A stretch of DNA of 56,005 bases from NCBI GenBank assembly GCA_039802205.1, contig JBDRWD010000002.1:1-56005 (forward strand), read 5' to 3'. Origin of the DNA: a candidate division WOR-3 bacterium (GTDB lineage: Bacteria > Hydrothermota > Tepidihabitantia > SM23-42 > JAOAFX01). Below, piece by piece: positions 16,147-25,590 of this stretch. The position numbers and the translations under genes were made by a program. The notes under the pieces were generated by a model. The model made no database searches, had not been told where the DNA came from, and saw only the letters and a list, made by a program, of their open reading frames with translations. Position 1 is the first letter of the stretch. Every line of letters begins with the position of its first letter.

Positions 16147-17043
16147 TTATTTTCTCTTCTGGGGAAATTTTGTTTCCCACTCAGTTACCAGTGCACAAAC
16201 CACAAATGTTGAAGAATATGTTCCAAATATTAATCCGACAATGAGTGTAAACGCAAAGTCAGCAATAACCGGACCGCCAAGGAAAAATAGACAGAAGAGC
16301 GTTACAATTACGAAGAATCCTGTTAAAATGGTACGGGAAAAAGTTTCATTAATACTGGTATTTATAAGTTCCACGAATGGAATACCACGGAGTTTTTTAC
16401 GGTTCTCACGAACCCGATCGGAAATGACGATAGTATCATTTATTGAATAACCCACAATCGTCAGAAGTGCTCCAACGACAACAATTGTAAATTCTCTACC
16501 AGTAAGGACCAATGCACCTATTGTAATCAAAACATCGTGGAGTATTGCAATCACCGATGCAGCGCCAAATCTAAAATCAAATCTAAACCATACATATATG
16601 CCCATTAGGAACAATGCAACAAGCACTCCAATGATTGTGTTTCTTGTTAATTCAGCACTTATCTTTGGCTCAACTGTTTCTTTTGCCCTTAAATCCAGTG
16701 GATTATCAGCAAAGTCCTTCTTCAATTGGGCGATCACATCATTGGCGAATTTATCCGGGTCAACCTTAGTGACCGAACGGATAACAAATTCATCCGTTCC
16801 TGCAAGTTTTTGAATAGATGCCTGTTCCTGTCCGATCTTCGCAAGCGAGTTTCTGATATCACTTACTTCCAGGTGTTTCTCAAATTTTACCCATACGAGT
16901 GCACCACCGGCGAAGTCAACACCGAGTTTCGGACCTTTTAAAAATATTAATAATAGCGAAATAATAACAAGAATGCCGGAGAAGATAAATCCATACTTTC
17001 TCCAGGACATAAATGGTAGGTTGGGATTTTTTATCAATTCCAT
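16147..17043 (-). CDS. secF: Protein translocase subunit SecF
   Basis: A 298-residue SecF, partner of SecD in using the proton-motive force to help preprotein export. It has an N-terminal membrane helix (residues about 15-34), the periplasmic P1 region opening with GPKLGVDFAGGALVWVKF, and five further membrane helices carrying VVGYSINDTIVISDRVRENR, the RND-family signature. The start is 2 nt from the secD stop, so translation is coupled. The length is typical. Confidence 0.95.
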   Translation of the reverse strand: MELIKNPNLPFMSWRKYGFIFSGILVIISLLLIFLKGPKLGVDFAGGALVWVKFEKHLEVSDIRNSLAKIGQEQASIQKLAGTDEFVIRSVTKVDPDKFANDVIAQLKKDFADNPLDLRAKETVEPKISAELTRNTIIGVLVALFLMGIYVWFRFDFRFGAASVIAILHDVLITIGALVLTGREFTIVVVGALLTIVGYSINDTIVISDRVRENRKKLRGIPFVELINTSINETFSRTILTGFFVIVTLFCLFFLGGPVIADFAFTLIVGLIFGTYSSTFVVCALVTEWETKFPQKRK

Positions 17044-17045
17044 GG

Positions 17046-18557
17046 TTATATCCTTAGCTTGCTAACTTCAAATTTATAAGTAAAGTAATCAAGAATTGTT
17101 CGGGTAACAAAAACCGCGCAGATGAGATTAGCGATTAGACCGATGATCAGAGTTAGTGCAAATCCTCTTATTGGACCGGTTCCGAAGATATAAAGTACAA
17201 TGCCAGTGATAATCGTGGTAACATTGGAGTCAAAGATAGCCAGCCAGGCCCGAGAAAAACCTTGGGCGATAGCAGTGCGGACCGTTTTCCCCAAGCGCAG
17301 TTCTTCTTTTATTCGTTCAAATATCAGAATGTTTGCATCCACCGACATGGCAATTGTAAGGGCAATCCCGGCAATGCCTGGCATAGTCAAGGTCCCCCCG
17401 AATGCCGAAAGAGTACCGATCAACAAGATTACATTAAGAAGCAAAGCAAAATTTGCTACCAGACCAGTGAGGTAGTAATAAACTAACATGAACACTACCA
17501 CAAATAACGAGCCAATTAACGATGCCCGAATTCCGTTGATAATTGAATCTTTCCCCAATGATGGTCCCACCGAGCGTTCTTCAACAATCTTCAGTGGAGC
17601 TGGCAGGGAGCCTGCTTTTAAAACAATCGCCAGGTCCCTTGCCTCTTCTGCTTTAAAATTTCCGGTAATTATGGCTTTACCTTGAGGTATTCTCTCCCGA
17701 ATGTAAGGTGCGGATTGAACAACATCATCAAGAACAATCGCCAAACGTCTCCCAATATTCTTGCCGGTCACTGATGCAAATAATCTTGCTGCTTCTCGTC
17801 GGAATTCGATTTCTACTATCCAAGAACCTGTATATTGCAATTCAGCTCCTTGATAGGGTCGATGCTGGGCATCGCGAATCATCTCACCGCTAAGCTCAGG
17901 CTCTTTTTTAAGGAGATACAATCTCTTAATCTCTTTGCCCTGGTAATGCTCTTTGGGTCCAAAGTAAAATTGCCATTCTTTAGGAATTATTTCTTGTGCC
18001 TGAGCAATCAGCATCTTCAGTGAGTCTTCATCCCTAACATCAAAACCTAAATCGCCTTCAACGCTGAAGAGATAAGAACTGAAAGGCTCTTCGAAACCAA
18101 GGGTATCCCCTTTCGCAAGGTATGTATCGATGTTTTTTATCACATCCCGGGTCTTATCGCTTACCAATTTGAATTCCAAATGGGCGACTTTTCGGATGAT
18201 ATTCAAAGCGCGCTCGCGGTCCACTCCCGGCAGTTGAACAAGAATTCTTGAACTTCCTTGTTTTTCTATAACAGGTTCAAAAACCCCAAATTCATCGATT
18301 CGATTTTTTACGATTTCCAGTGCTCGATCGCGTAAATCAGAGGGTTTTTCTTTTAATCCGGTGGTATCAATTTCAAGGACCAAGTGCATTCCGCCTTTTA
18401 AATCCAACCCGAGGTGAATTGCCCTTTTGAGTAAATTATTTTCTTCTTCTTTTGACAATCCAGAAGCAGTATAAAGGCGCAGAGTTGGATAGATAGTATA
18501 TAGTCCAACGATAAAAATAATTATGACCACAGCCAATCTAAAACCAATATTTCTCAT
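17046..18557 (-). CDS. secD: Protein translocase subunit SecD
   Basis: A 503-residue SecD. It has an N-terminal membrane helix, the hallmark GLDLKGGMHLVLEID, a large periplasmic P1 domain (residues about 35-330, with LVQLPGVDRERAL) and the membrane block with GIAGIALTIAMSVDANILIFERI. The conserved aspartate in MSVDANILIFERIKEE belongs to the proton relay. It overlaps pdxJ by 4 nt and is followed by secF, the usual order. YajC is encoded separately at the far end of the window. Confidence 0.95.
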   Translation of the reverse strand: MRNIGFRLAVVIIIFIVGLYTIYPTLRLYTASGLSKEEENNLLKRAIHLGLDLKGGMHLVLEIDTTGLKEKPSDLRDRALEIVKNRIDEFGVFEPVIEKQGSSRILVQLPGVDRERALNIIRKVAHLEFKLVSDKTRDVIKNIDTYLAKGDTLGFEEPFSSYLFSVEGDLGFDVRDEDSLKMLIAQAQEIIPKEWQFYFGPKEHYQGKEIKRLYLLKKEPELSGEMIRDAQHRPYQGAELQYTGSWIVEIEFRREAARLFASVTGKNIGRRLAIVLDDVVQSAPYIRERIPQGKAIITGNFKAEEARDLAIVLKAGSLPAPLKIVEERSVGPSLGKDSIINGIRASLIGSLFVVVFMLVYYYLTGLVANFALLLNVILLIGTLSAFGGTLTMPGIAGIALTIAMSVDANILIFERIKEELRLGKTVRTAIAQGFSRAWLAIFDSNVTTIITGIVLYIFGTGPIRGFALTLIIGLIANLICAVFVTRTILDYFTYKFEVSKLRI

Positions 18558-19264
18558 CTTGCTCCTTTGATAATCCTAACCATCTCCTCAGTTGCCTGAC
18601 GCATGCCTACAAAAACTGCGCGGGCAACAATGGCAAAACCGATAGAATAACTTGTTATTTCTTTTATCTCCAACAAACGGGTGATATTCTTATAATCAAT
18701 ACCGTGACCGGCGTGGACTTCGAAACCAGATGCATAGGCTCGCTTTGCGAAATCTCTTATTTTCACTATTAGCGATGGCGACTTGGGATTTTTAGAGTAT
18801 TCATTGGTATTTATCTCAATGTATTCAGCCTGAACCTTCAGGGCTTCGTCTATCTGATTTATATCTGGGTCAATGAACAACCCTACCTTTATTCCAGCTT
18901 CTTTAAGTCGCTGAATAAATACCTTTAAATCACTGGAAAAGTTTATTAGATTAAGACCACCTTGAGTGGTTATTTCCCCTGGTGCTTCGGGAACAAGTGT
19001 CACCCGATCCGGTCGAATCTTGCAGGCAATCTCAAGCATTTCGTTGGTAACCGCCATTTCCAAATTCAATTCAGTTTTGATAATGTCTCTTAATAGACGC
19101 AAATCTCTTTCTTTGATATGTCTCCGGTCACCTCTTAAGTGAACTGTAATTCCATCTGCACCACCCAACTCCGCCTCTACAGCAGCATAAACGGGATCCG
19201 GGAATTTCTCCCTGCGTGCCTCGCGCAAGGTAGCAATATGATCAATATTAACAGAAAGTTCCAT
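18554..19264 (-). CDS. pdxJ: Pyridoxine 5'-phosphate synthase
   Basis: A 236-residue PdxJ that condenses 3-amino-2-oxopropyl phosphate (1-amino-acetone-3-phosphate) with deoxyxylulose 5-phosphate in the DXP-dependent vitamin B6 pathway. Signature segments are SVNIDHIATLREARR at the N-terminus, GADGITVHLRGDRRHI, VTLVPEAPGE, FIDPDINQ and EVHAGHGIDYKN. The usual HTG in the IELHTG block reads NTN here, a small departure away from the main catalytic histidines. The ATG is only 5 nt from a TATAAT box, so translation is probably leaderless. It is the first gene of pdxJ-secD-secF. Confidence 0.95.
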   Translation of the reverse strand: MELSVNIDHIATLREARREKFPDPVYAAVEAELGGADGITVHLRGDRRHIKERDLRLLRDIIKTELNLEMAVTNEMLEIACKIRPDRVTLVPEAPGEITTQGGLNLINFSSDLKVFIQRLKEAGIKVGLFIDPDINQIDEALKVQAEYIEINTNEYSKNPKSPSLIVKIRDFAKRAYASGFEVHAGHGIDYKNITRLLEIKEITSYSIGFAIVARAVFVGMRQATEEMVRIIKGAR

Positions 19265-19269
19265 TGGAA

Positions 19270-19297
19270 ATTATATCCATTTTTTTATTTGTGTCAA
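19270..19297 (-). promoter_or_regulatory. pdxJ-secDF promoter, leaderless type
   Basis: Reading on the minus strand, TTGACA (19297-19292) and TATAAT (19275-19270) are 16 nt apart. The pdxJ ATG begins 5 nt beyond the -10 box. It lies back-to-back with the promoter of the divergent LUD gene. Confidence 0.8.
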
Positions 19298-19317
19298 CAG
19301 CATGAAAAATTTTGGTA

Positions 19318-19345
19318 TTGACATACTTGATTGATTACATATAAT
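19318..19345 (+). promoter_or_regulatory. Promoter of the LUD-domain gene, leaderless type
   Basis: TTGACA at 19318-19323 and TATAAT at 19340-19345 with a 16-nt spacer. The ATG at 19352 is 6 nt past the -10 box, at the expected transcription start. The in-frame TTG at 19331 falls inside the spacer and cannot be the start. Confidence 0.8.
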
Positions 19346-19351
19346 CATTCC

Positions 19352-19993
19352 ATGAATGAAGTGAAAAAATGGCATCAGGAAAAGATTTTGCTGCGGGTAG
19401 TAGAAGCATTAAGAAAGCGTGATTTTAACGCCGAATATTTCCACTCGGTTAATGAAGTAAATGACTATCTTTTAAGAAATATTCCCGTTCACGCCAGTGT
19501 TGGCATCGGTGGTTCTATGACAATTAGAGAACTTAGCATCATTGAAAAACTTGAAGAGAGAGGGAATAAAGTAATCCACCATTGGCAAAAAGGATTGACC
19601 GAAGAAACAGATAAAGAAATACGGAAAAAAGAAATGCTTGCTGATTACTATCTGACAAGTGCCAACGCAATTACGAAAAATGGTGATATCATCAACATCG
19701 ATGGAATCGGAAACCGCATTGCGGCCATGGTTTATGGTCCGGATAATGTTTATATAATCGCGGGCTATAACAAGATCGTTCCTTCAATCCATGACGGTAT
19801 AAAAAGGAGCAAAGAGATTGCCGCGGTAATGAATGCCAAACGTGTCAGTGCTCAAACCCCATGTGTTAATACCGGAATGTGCATTGATTGTAATGTAAAA
19901 GGGAGGATCTGTCGTGTGATCTCAATAATGCAATTTCGTCCTTGGCATACAAATATCACGGTTTTACTCGTCAACGAAACACTGGGATTCTAA
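19352..19993 (+). CDS. LUD-domain protein (LutC/DUF162 family)
   Basis: A 213-residue protein of the LUD (lactate utilization) family. The glycine-rich SVGIGGSMTIRELSIIEKL near residues 50-70, the NAITKNGDIINIDGIGNRI block and a C-terminal cysteine-rich segment (CVNTGMCIDCNVKGRIC) are typical of single-domain DUF162 proteins. The four cysteines suggest metal or Fe-S binding. The family includes LutC, but isolated members like this one have no established reaction. ATG 19352 is chosen from the promoter position. It stands alone, divergent from pdxJ. Confidence 0.85.
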   Translation: MNEVKKWHQEKILLRVVEALRKRDFNAEYFHSVNEVNDYLLRNIPVHASVGIGGSMTIRELSIIEKLEERGNKVIHHWQKGLTEETDKEIRKKEMLADYYLTSANAITKNGDIINIDGIGNRIAAMVYGPDNVYIIAGYNKIVPSIHDGIKRSKEIAAVMNAKRVSAQTPCVNTGMCIDCNVKGRICRVISIMQFRPWHTNITVLLVNETLGF

Positions 19994-20104
19994 AGATCTT
20001 TATCTTATGTAATATACGAGAATCTTACAACATGCTTTTTAATGCGATATCAGGTATGACTTAATTCACCATCATTCTTATCATCAACTTAAACCAGTCT
20101 GGAA

Positions 20105-21478
20105 TTATTTTAAAAATGCAATCCTCTTTATTGAACGATTATTATTTAAATTGCAGTGCAAGATATATAAACCAGCGGGAATTTTTTTTCCGGTGTCATC
20201 CTGGCCGTTCCAAAGGATTTCGTAGGAACCGGGTTCTTGTATCTCGCTAACCAAGACTTTAATCTTTTTTCCAGTAATATCGTAAATGACGATTTCGGAC
20301 AATGTTTTGAAATCCACAGTATAATTTACTTTCAATTCACTAGCAGTTGGATTAGGAAATATTTCGATAAATTCCTTTAGCAACGGAAGTGCAAGATGAT
20401 TTTCATTTTCAATGCCTACATAAGGATGGACATGCGTGAATTCCCAAACCTCACCATTTCTATTGCAACCATAAACCCTTACTGTATCATCATTTCTCCC
20501 CCTGCCGATTGCAACACCGCAGGTAGCAGCAGATACCGCATCAATCACCGTATCAACCCAGGCTGACCCTGTCCAGGATACTTCAAGCAATTGTGTTCCC
20601 GAGCAGGTTACATAGACACGATTTTTTCCATCAGACTTTGTCCTGCCTAATGTGATATTATACCGACCTTCATTTCCATAAGCGGGGATTATATCCACTG
20701 TCTGCCATACCCCTGATTGGTAAGTAAATTCATATACTTTTGCCCTGGAACTTACATACAAACGATTTATTCCATCATTCCTGCCCGGACCGATCACAAT
20801 ACACAAAGGATTTCCATCAACTGGAGGTAAGTCTGAACGCACAAAATTAGAACCAGTCCAAGTATATTCAGCAACAGTGTATGAAGAACCCATTGAGTTG
20901 GGGAGATATAAGCGATTTATCCCATCATTCCTTCCCGGACCAACATAAGGCAGCCATTGTTGGAGATTTGCATTTTCGACTGTATCTTTATCCCAGAAGG
21001 AACCTGTCCATGAATATTCAACTGGTGGCACACCATCACCGCTTGCATAAATGCGATTTATTCCATCATTCCTTCCCGGACCAACAAATACACCATAGAT
21101 TGTAGAATTTGGATTTCCAAGTGCGGTCCTAATCCATTGTGTTCCATTCCAGAAGAATTCATAAACATTTCCATCAATTTGTGTAGCATAAACACGATTG
21201 AGCCCATCATTTCTACCCTTTCCAATGTCTATACCAAGACACCAGCCTGAACCAGGCAGTATGCCAACAGTAGCACGTGTCCAACCACTCCCTGTATATG
21301 TCCATTCATAGACACGTGCATCCTCACATATTGCATAGACCCGTTGGACTCCATCATTCCTGCCATCGCCAACTCGGATCAGATTTAACACATTCGGTGC
21401 TGTTCCAACGAGTGATTTACGCCATTGCCCATAGAGGGCTATAAAAATTGATAACCCAACAAGGATTTTCGTTATCAT
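20105..21478 (-). CDS. Secreted seven-repeat (GRNDG) propeller-like protein with sorting domain
   Basis: A 457-residue exported protein. The N-terminus is a signal peptide (MITKILVGLSIFIALYG). Seven repeats of about 48 residues follow, each with a G-x-GRNDGxNRxY core and a WTGxxW motif (for example GPGRNDGINRIYAS, GPGRNDGINRLYVS); the sixth and seventh copies are worn (GRTKSDGKNRVY, GRGRNDDTVRVY). Seven such blades would close a beta-propeller. The C-terminal 85 residues (FPNPTASELKVNY, YDITGKKI, GLYILHCNLN) look like a type IX secretion sorting domain. The ligand is unknown. GAGGTC precedes the ATG. Confidence 0.8.
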   Translation of the reverse strand: MITKILVGLSIFIALYGQWRKSLVGTAPNVLNLIRVGDGRNDGVQRVYAICEDARVYEWTYTGSGWTRATVGILPGSGWCLGIDIGKGRNDGLNRVYATQIDGNVYEFFWNGTQWIRTALGNPNSTIYGVFVGPGRNDGINRIYASGDGVPPVEYSWTGSFWDKDTVENANLQQWLPYVGPGRNDGINRLYLPNSMGSSYTVAEYTWTGSNFVRSDLPPVDGNPLCIVIGPGRNDGINRLYVSSRAKVYEFTYQSGVWQTVDIIPAYGNEGRYNITLGRTKSDGKNRVYVTCSGTQLLEVSWTGSAWVDTVIDAVSAATCGVAIGRGRNDDTVRVYGCNRNGEVWEFTHVHPYVGIENENHLALPLLKEFIEIFPNPTASELKVNYTVDFKTLSEIVIYDITGKKIKVLVSEIQEPGSYEILWNGQDDTGKKIPAGLYILHCNLNNNRSIKRIAFLK

Positions 21479-21502
21479 AAGACCTCCTCGGATATATCAA
21501 AT

Positions 21503-21561
21503 CCCTCTCCCCCTGTGGGAGAGGGCAAGGGTGAGGGGTAACCAATTTTATCACCCTCACC
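21503..21561. repeat. Purine/pyrimidine inverted-repeat element
   Basis: CCCTCTCCC (21503-21511) pairs with GGGAGAGGG (21517-21525). Downstream, GGTGAGGG (21530-21537) pairs with CCCTCACC (21554-21561). This gives two adjacent hairpins between the two secreted-protein genes. Elements of this type recur in intergenic DNA of many bacteria; a transcription-termination role is possible but not shown. Confidence 0.65.
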
Positions 21562-21731
21562 TTAATCCTCTCCCCTCAAGGGATAGGATAATCTTATTAA
21601 ATTTCATAGCATTTTTATGTACCATAAGTGGTACCCCAACATTCCCTTGATTTAATCAGGGAGCTATTAAGCCTTATCCTATTAAAATTATTTTTACTTT
21701 TTCTCGTTACCATAAGTCTTTTAAATTGAAT

Positions 21732-23828
21732 TCATTTCACTTTTACGAGCCTTATCGTGAAATCGCCACCTTTCAAAAAATAAACACCGGATTTAAGTGC
21801 GCTGGGCAAATAAATCACTCCATTGGTAGGTCTACAGATGCCACGATATCTACCTGACGCATCGTAGATTTCTAAAGTTTCTATACCTTCTGGAAAATCT
21901 ACTTTGAATGAACAAACAACTGGATTTGGATATATCAGTGTATTAGAACAAATTTGTTTCTTTTCCGTTTCTTGAATTCCTACAAGTGGACCTTGATAAA
22001 CCTGCAACCCTGCACCATAATCAGCGATATAAGTGTTATTGCCCGATACATATACTCCGTATGCCAAGTCAGGAGTAATATAATAACCAACTTCAAAAGG
22101 ATTTGTCGGAATCGTTACATCAACTATTCTCAAACCAGTTTGGTAGCCGGCAATGTAAGCATAGCCACCTGAAACAAAAATATCTTCATTAAAACCGGTT
22201 AGACTGCAGAAACCTACCTGCTGGGGATTGCTGGGAATAGAGATATCAATGATTCTCAATCCTTGATACCAATCAAGGACATAGGCATAATTACCTGATA
22301 CATATACACCCCAGGCATAACCGGGTATATCGCAGACACCGACTATTGAAGGTGCATATGGATTTGAAACATTTATTATCACTAAACCCATTGATGTATC
22401 TGCCACATAAGCATAATTCCCTACAACGAATACATCCTTTGCCCAACTCGGTGGCATACAGACACCTACCTCAATTGGGTTAGATGGCGTTGAGACATTG
22501 ATAATTCTTAGACCCATATTCCAGTCTGCAACATAGGCATAATTGCCTGATACAAAGACACTCAATGCAATACCCGGACTTGGCCAGGAACCGAGTTCAA
22601 TCGGGTTTGATGGCAGAGACACATTTATTATCCTCATTGATGTATAATCAGCAACATAGGCAATATTATTGTTCACAAACACATCCCAGGAAATTCCGGG
22701 TGTATCAAGGTATCCTGCCCTTGATGGATTATTGGGATTAGAGATATTGATTATTTGCAGTCCTGCGTAATCATCAGCAATATAAGCATAAGAACCACTC
22801 ACAAAGACCTTGCGCGCATAGTTTAAGGGATTGAAATAACTTACTTCGTAAGGGTTATTCGGTGTTGATACATTAACTATTCTTAATCCGCCATAATCAT
22901 CTGCCACATAGGCATAATTACCATATTGAACGACCTCGTATGAATTTCCCGGAGTATTATAATAACCAACTTCATAAGGAGATGCAGGATTGCTTATATT
23001 TATGATTCTCATCCCGGCATCAAAATTTGCCAGATATGCATAATTACCAGATACCCAGACACCCATACACCAACCCGAAGGAAAACACGAACCAACATAG
23101 TATGGATTTGACGGGTCAGAAACATTGAGAATCAAAAATCCTGCCACCATATCAGCAATATATGCATAGACACCAGAAACAAAAACATCCCAGGCAATAC
23201 CCGGTGTATCATAACTTCCAACCTGATATGGATTTGACGGATCAGCAATATTGAGTATAATCAATCCACCCATATCATAGTCTGCAATATACGCATAACT
23301 ACCTGCAACTACAACTGCCATTGCAAGTCCCTGGTCCTGGTCCCAGTAGCCAACCTCAATAGGATTGGAAGGAGTTGAGACATTGACAATTCTGATACCG
23401 TTTGTCCAGTCTGCAACATAGGCATAATTGCCGTATACATAAACATCCTTTGCCCTTCCTGGTGTAATGATTGACCCTAACTTAGCAGGTGAACTCGGCG
23501 TGGTCACATCCCATATCTCCAATCCATATTTCCCACCTGCAATGTATAATCGGTTATTGAGATAAAATAAACCTTCAACAAAACCCCTTGATTTAATTTG
23601 TGAGACTTCAACTGGAGCTGAAGGGTTTGCTACATTCAAAATACTTATTCCCCCGCCTGAACCCATAAACACAAGATTTCGCGCTTGGTCTATTGCCACT
23701 GCATTTGAAGGACCAAAGGGCCAGTTTCCAATGAATCTAACATTTGATGAGTCATAGGCAAAGATAGAATTATCCCCACTCCCGATTGTTTGAAAAAAAG
23801 CAAAAAAACATAGACAGATAAAATTCAT
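21732..23828 (-). CDS. Secreted LVIVD-repeat beta-propeller protein with sorting domain
   Basis: A 698-residue exported protein. A short signal sequence (MNFICLCFFAFFQTIGSG) is followed by about 14 repeats of 42-45 residues of the LVIVD type. Each runs roughly YAYVAD-x-GLRIINVS-x-P-x-NPxEVG (for example GNYAYVADWNMGLRIINVST). Fourteen units could form two seven-bladed propellers. The last 70 residues (IYPNPVVCSFKVDF, LEIYDASGRYRG, SGVYFLKGGDFTIRLVKVK) match the T9SS type A sorting-domain pattern. A GGAGG site lies upstream of the ATG. It is probably surface-exposed and binding in function; the partner is unknown. Confidence 0.87.
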   Translation of the reverse strand: MNFICLCFFAFFQTIGSGDNSIFAYDSSNVRFIGNWPFGPSNAVAIDQARNLVFMGSGGGISILNVANPSAPVEVSQIKSRGFVEGLFYLNNRLYIAGGKYGLEIWDVTTPSSPAKLGSIITPGRAKDVYVYGNYAYVADWTNGIRIVNVSTPSNPIEVGYWDQDQGLAMAVVVAGSYAYIADYDMGGLIILNIADPSNPYQVGSYDTPGIAWDVFVSGVYAYIADMVAGFLILNVSDPSNPYYVGSCFPSGWCMGVWVSGNYAYLANFDAGMRIINISNPASPYEVGYYNTPGNSYEVVQYGNYAYVADDYGGLRIVNVSTPNNPYEVSYFNPLNYARKVFVSGSYAYIADDYAGLQIINISNPNNPSRAGYLDTPGISWDVFVNNNIAYVADYTSMRIINVSLPSNPIELGSWPSPGIALSVFVSGNYAYVADWNMGLRIINVSTPSNPIEVGVCMPPSWAKDVFVVGNYAYVADTSMGLVIINVSNPYAPSIVGVCDIPGYAWGVYVSGNYAYVLDWYQGLRIIDISIPSNPQQVGFCSLTGFNEDIFVSGGYAYIAGYQTGLRIVDVTIPTNPFEVGYYITPDLAYGVYVSGNNTYIADYGAGLQVYQGPLVGIQETEKKQICSNTLIYPNPVVCSFKVDFPEGIETLEIYDASGRYRGICRPTNGVIYLPSALKSGVYFLKGGDFTIRLVKVK

Positions 23829-23854
23829 AAAACCTCCCTGCTCTAATGTAAAAA

Positions 23855-23882
23855 ATTTTATTCAAAATATTTTACAAGTCAA
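23855..23882 (-). promoter_or_regulatory. Promoter of the LVIVD-repeat gene
   Basis: On the minus strand TTGACT (23882-23877) and TAAAAT (23860-23855) are 16 nt apart. A leader of about 20 nt with GGAGG precedes the ATG at 23828, so this is a conventional, Shine-Dalgarno-led unit. Confidence 0.6.
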
Positions 23883-23910
23883 GCATCCATATCAAATCAA
23901 TCTTATTATC

Positions 23911-23974
23911 TCCTCTTCACCCTTCTTTACCCTTATTCTCCCATCTTCACCCCTTTTCTTCCTTCTTCACCCTT
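23911..23974. repeat. Pyrimidine-rich degenerate repeat
   Basis: A nearly pure C/T stretch on the plus strand contains four imperfect copies of a TTCACCCTT-type unit, immediately after the DUF4139 stop codon (a purine run on the coding strand). It may be a slippage-derived repeat; no function is visible. Confidence 0.5.
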
Positions 23975-25525
23975 TCACACTAATCCTTCTATCCTCACAC
24001 CTTCGGGTGATTCTACTACAAAAGAAACTTCTATTTTTAACTCTTTTTCTGGTCCCAATTCACCTTTCCAGTAATAGATACCAAGGTCCTTCTCCTGTTC
24101 AGAAGGTTCAGGTTCAAATTTCACATCCTGAATCTTCAATTCTGGACTCTGTGGAACTGGTAATTGGTCAATGAGTGTATATTTAACAGGTTTTTTATGG
24201 AAATTTTTCACAATATTTTCATAGGCAAATTCATATTTAAGAGCCTTCTTCACAAGCCCAGTCTTTTCAATGTGTGATTTTTTCTGTTTCCTTTCCACTT
24301 TTAGATGTTCGTCAACACCAAAAGAGAATACTATTTTCTCGTTCGGTGCGATTGTATCAAGATAAACCTTACCGGTCAAATCATCACCAACATAGGTGTT
24401 TCCTTCGCCACTCAAAAATAGATAGGCAGTTGTATTCTTCGCTTCCCCTTTCAAATATGCGAGCTCTGTGATTCTTGGGATAATAAAATATTCAAATTCT
24501 GCATCCAGTAGAGCATCGCAGATTTTTACTTTTTTCGCCTGTTCACCACTTCTAATCATATATTTGCCGGGTAAGGGATATCTAACAGCAATTCCAGTTT
24601 CTACCGGAGGTGCTGGTTCGTATTCAACCTTTTGGTCCATTGCTGGTGCAGATGCCAATGCTTCAGCAGACTCTGGAGGCATTGCCCTTTTTGCCTTTGC
24701 TACCGCCGGTCTTGGCACATAAATGGTTATATACCAGGGTTGTGGTTCTGGTGCAACCCCACCAATAGACGGCTGTGCGGTTGATAAAATTATCTGAGCA
24801 TTATCCCAGTCTTCCCCTGTTCTCTGTTCAATCTTGGCAAAATAAGAAAGTTCAATCTTTGATTCAGAAGGATTAGCCCTTACTTCATAGTAAGTATACC
24901 AGTTTGCACCATATACTACATAACTGATTTCTATCTGTCCTTTACCTTTTGATTGCGGATAGGCATCAAAAATAATGGTCTTTTTATTCTGGGATACTGC
25001 CTGCATGTCGTTCATTTCCCTTTTCAACTCTTCCATTTTCTCTCTGAGTTCAATCCTTTTGCGCTCTATTTCGGCAATTCTCTTTTTGACATTGAAAAGT
25101 TCTTCACCAATAAAATTCAATCCTGCACGCCAGGCGTCAGGTGAAATACTTCCGGTAAAGAGTTCTTTTGAAATGGTCTGGGGGCTGCTCACCGAGATTG
25201 TGCTGAGATACTTCGCTTTTTCCTGCAGGACAACGGTCTCATCAGCAAGGGCTCTGTCTTCTATTGAGATTTCTTTAATCCTATCTTCAATTTTCTTTAC
25301 ATTTGGAGCCAGTTCTTTTGTATATCCAGGCTTTACCTGGACTTCACCCACTTTTATGCCCTTTGCCTTTATCCTCACTGATTCATCATCAAGAGAACCG
25401 GGAAGATTTGGAATTAAAATATCAGAACTTTCATTTAAATTGACTTCACAGGTTCTTATTACCTGAACACGGTCAGGATAAACTATGACTGTATCAATCT
25501 TTGGAAAAATTTCTATTTCTGGCAT
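23975..25525 (-). CDS. DUF4139 (mucoidy-inhibitor A-like) protein
   Basis: A 516-residue protein of the DUF4140/DUF4139 family. The N-terminal beta segment (VIVYPDRVQVIRTCEVNL) is followed by a coiled-coil stretch at about residues 75-175 (EIERKRIELREKMEELKREM). The beta-rich DUF4139 core includes GANWYTYYEVRAN and AQIILSTAQPSIGG, with a proline/alanine-rich insertion around residues 270-310. The end is IYYWKGELGPEKELKIEVSF. No signal peptide is obvious. The function is unknown; a bacterial relative was named for suppressing mucoidy. A remnant of a second copy lies just upstream. GGGAGG precedes the start. Confidence 0.85.
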   Translation of the reverse strand: MPEIEIFPKIDTVIVYPDRVQVIRTCEVNLNESSDILIPNLPGSLDDESVRIKAKGIKVGEVQVKPGYTKELAPNVKKIEDRIKEISIEDRALADETVVLQEKAKYLSTISVSSPQTISKELFTGSISPDAWRAGLNFIGEELFNVKKRIAEIERKRIELREKMEELKREMNDMQAVSQNKKTIIFDAYPQSKGKGQIEISYVVYGANWYTYYEVRANPSESKIELSYFAKIEQRTGEDWDNAQIILSTAQPSIGGVAPEPQPWYITIYVPRPAVAKAKRAMPPESAEALASAPAMDQKVEYEPAPPVETGIAVRYPLPGKYMIRSGEQAKKVKICDALLDAEFEYFIIPRITELAYLKGEAKNTTAYLFLSGEGNTYVGDDLTGKVYLDTIAPNEKIVFSFGVDEHLKVERKQKKSHIEKTGLVKKALKYEFAYENIVKNFHKKPVKYTLIDQLPVPQSPELKIQDVKFEPEPSEQEKDLGIYYWKGELGPEKELKIEVSFVVESPEGVRIEGLV

Positions 25526-25590
25526 AAAACCTCCCTGTTTATATTAAATAAAATGGTAGAATGGCTCAAAAAGACTCAAGGTGTCTTTTT

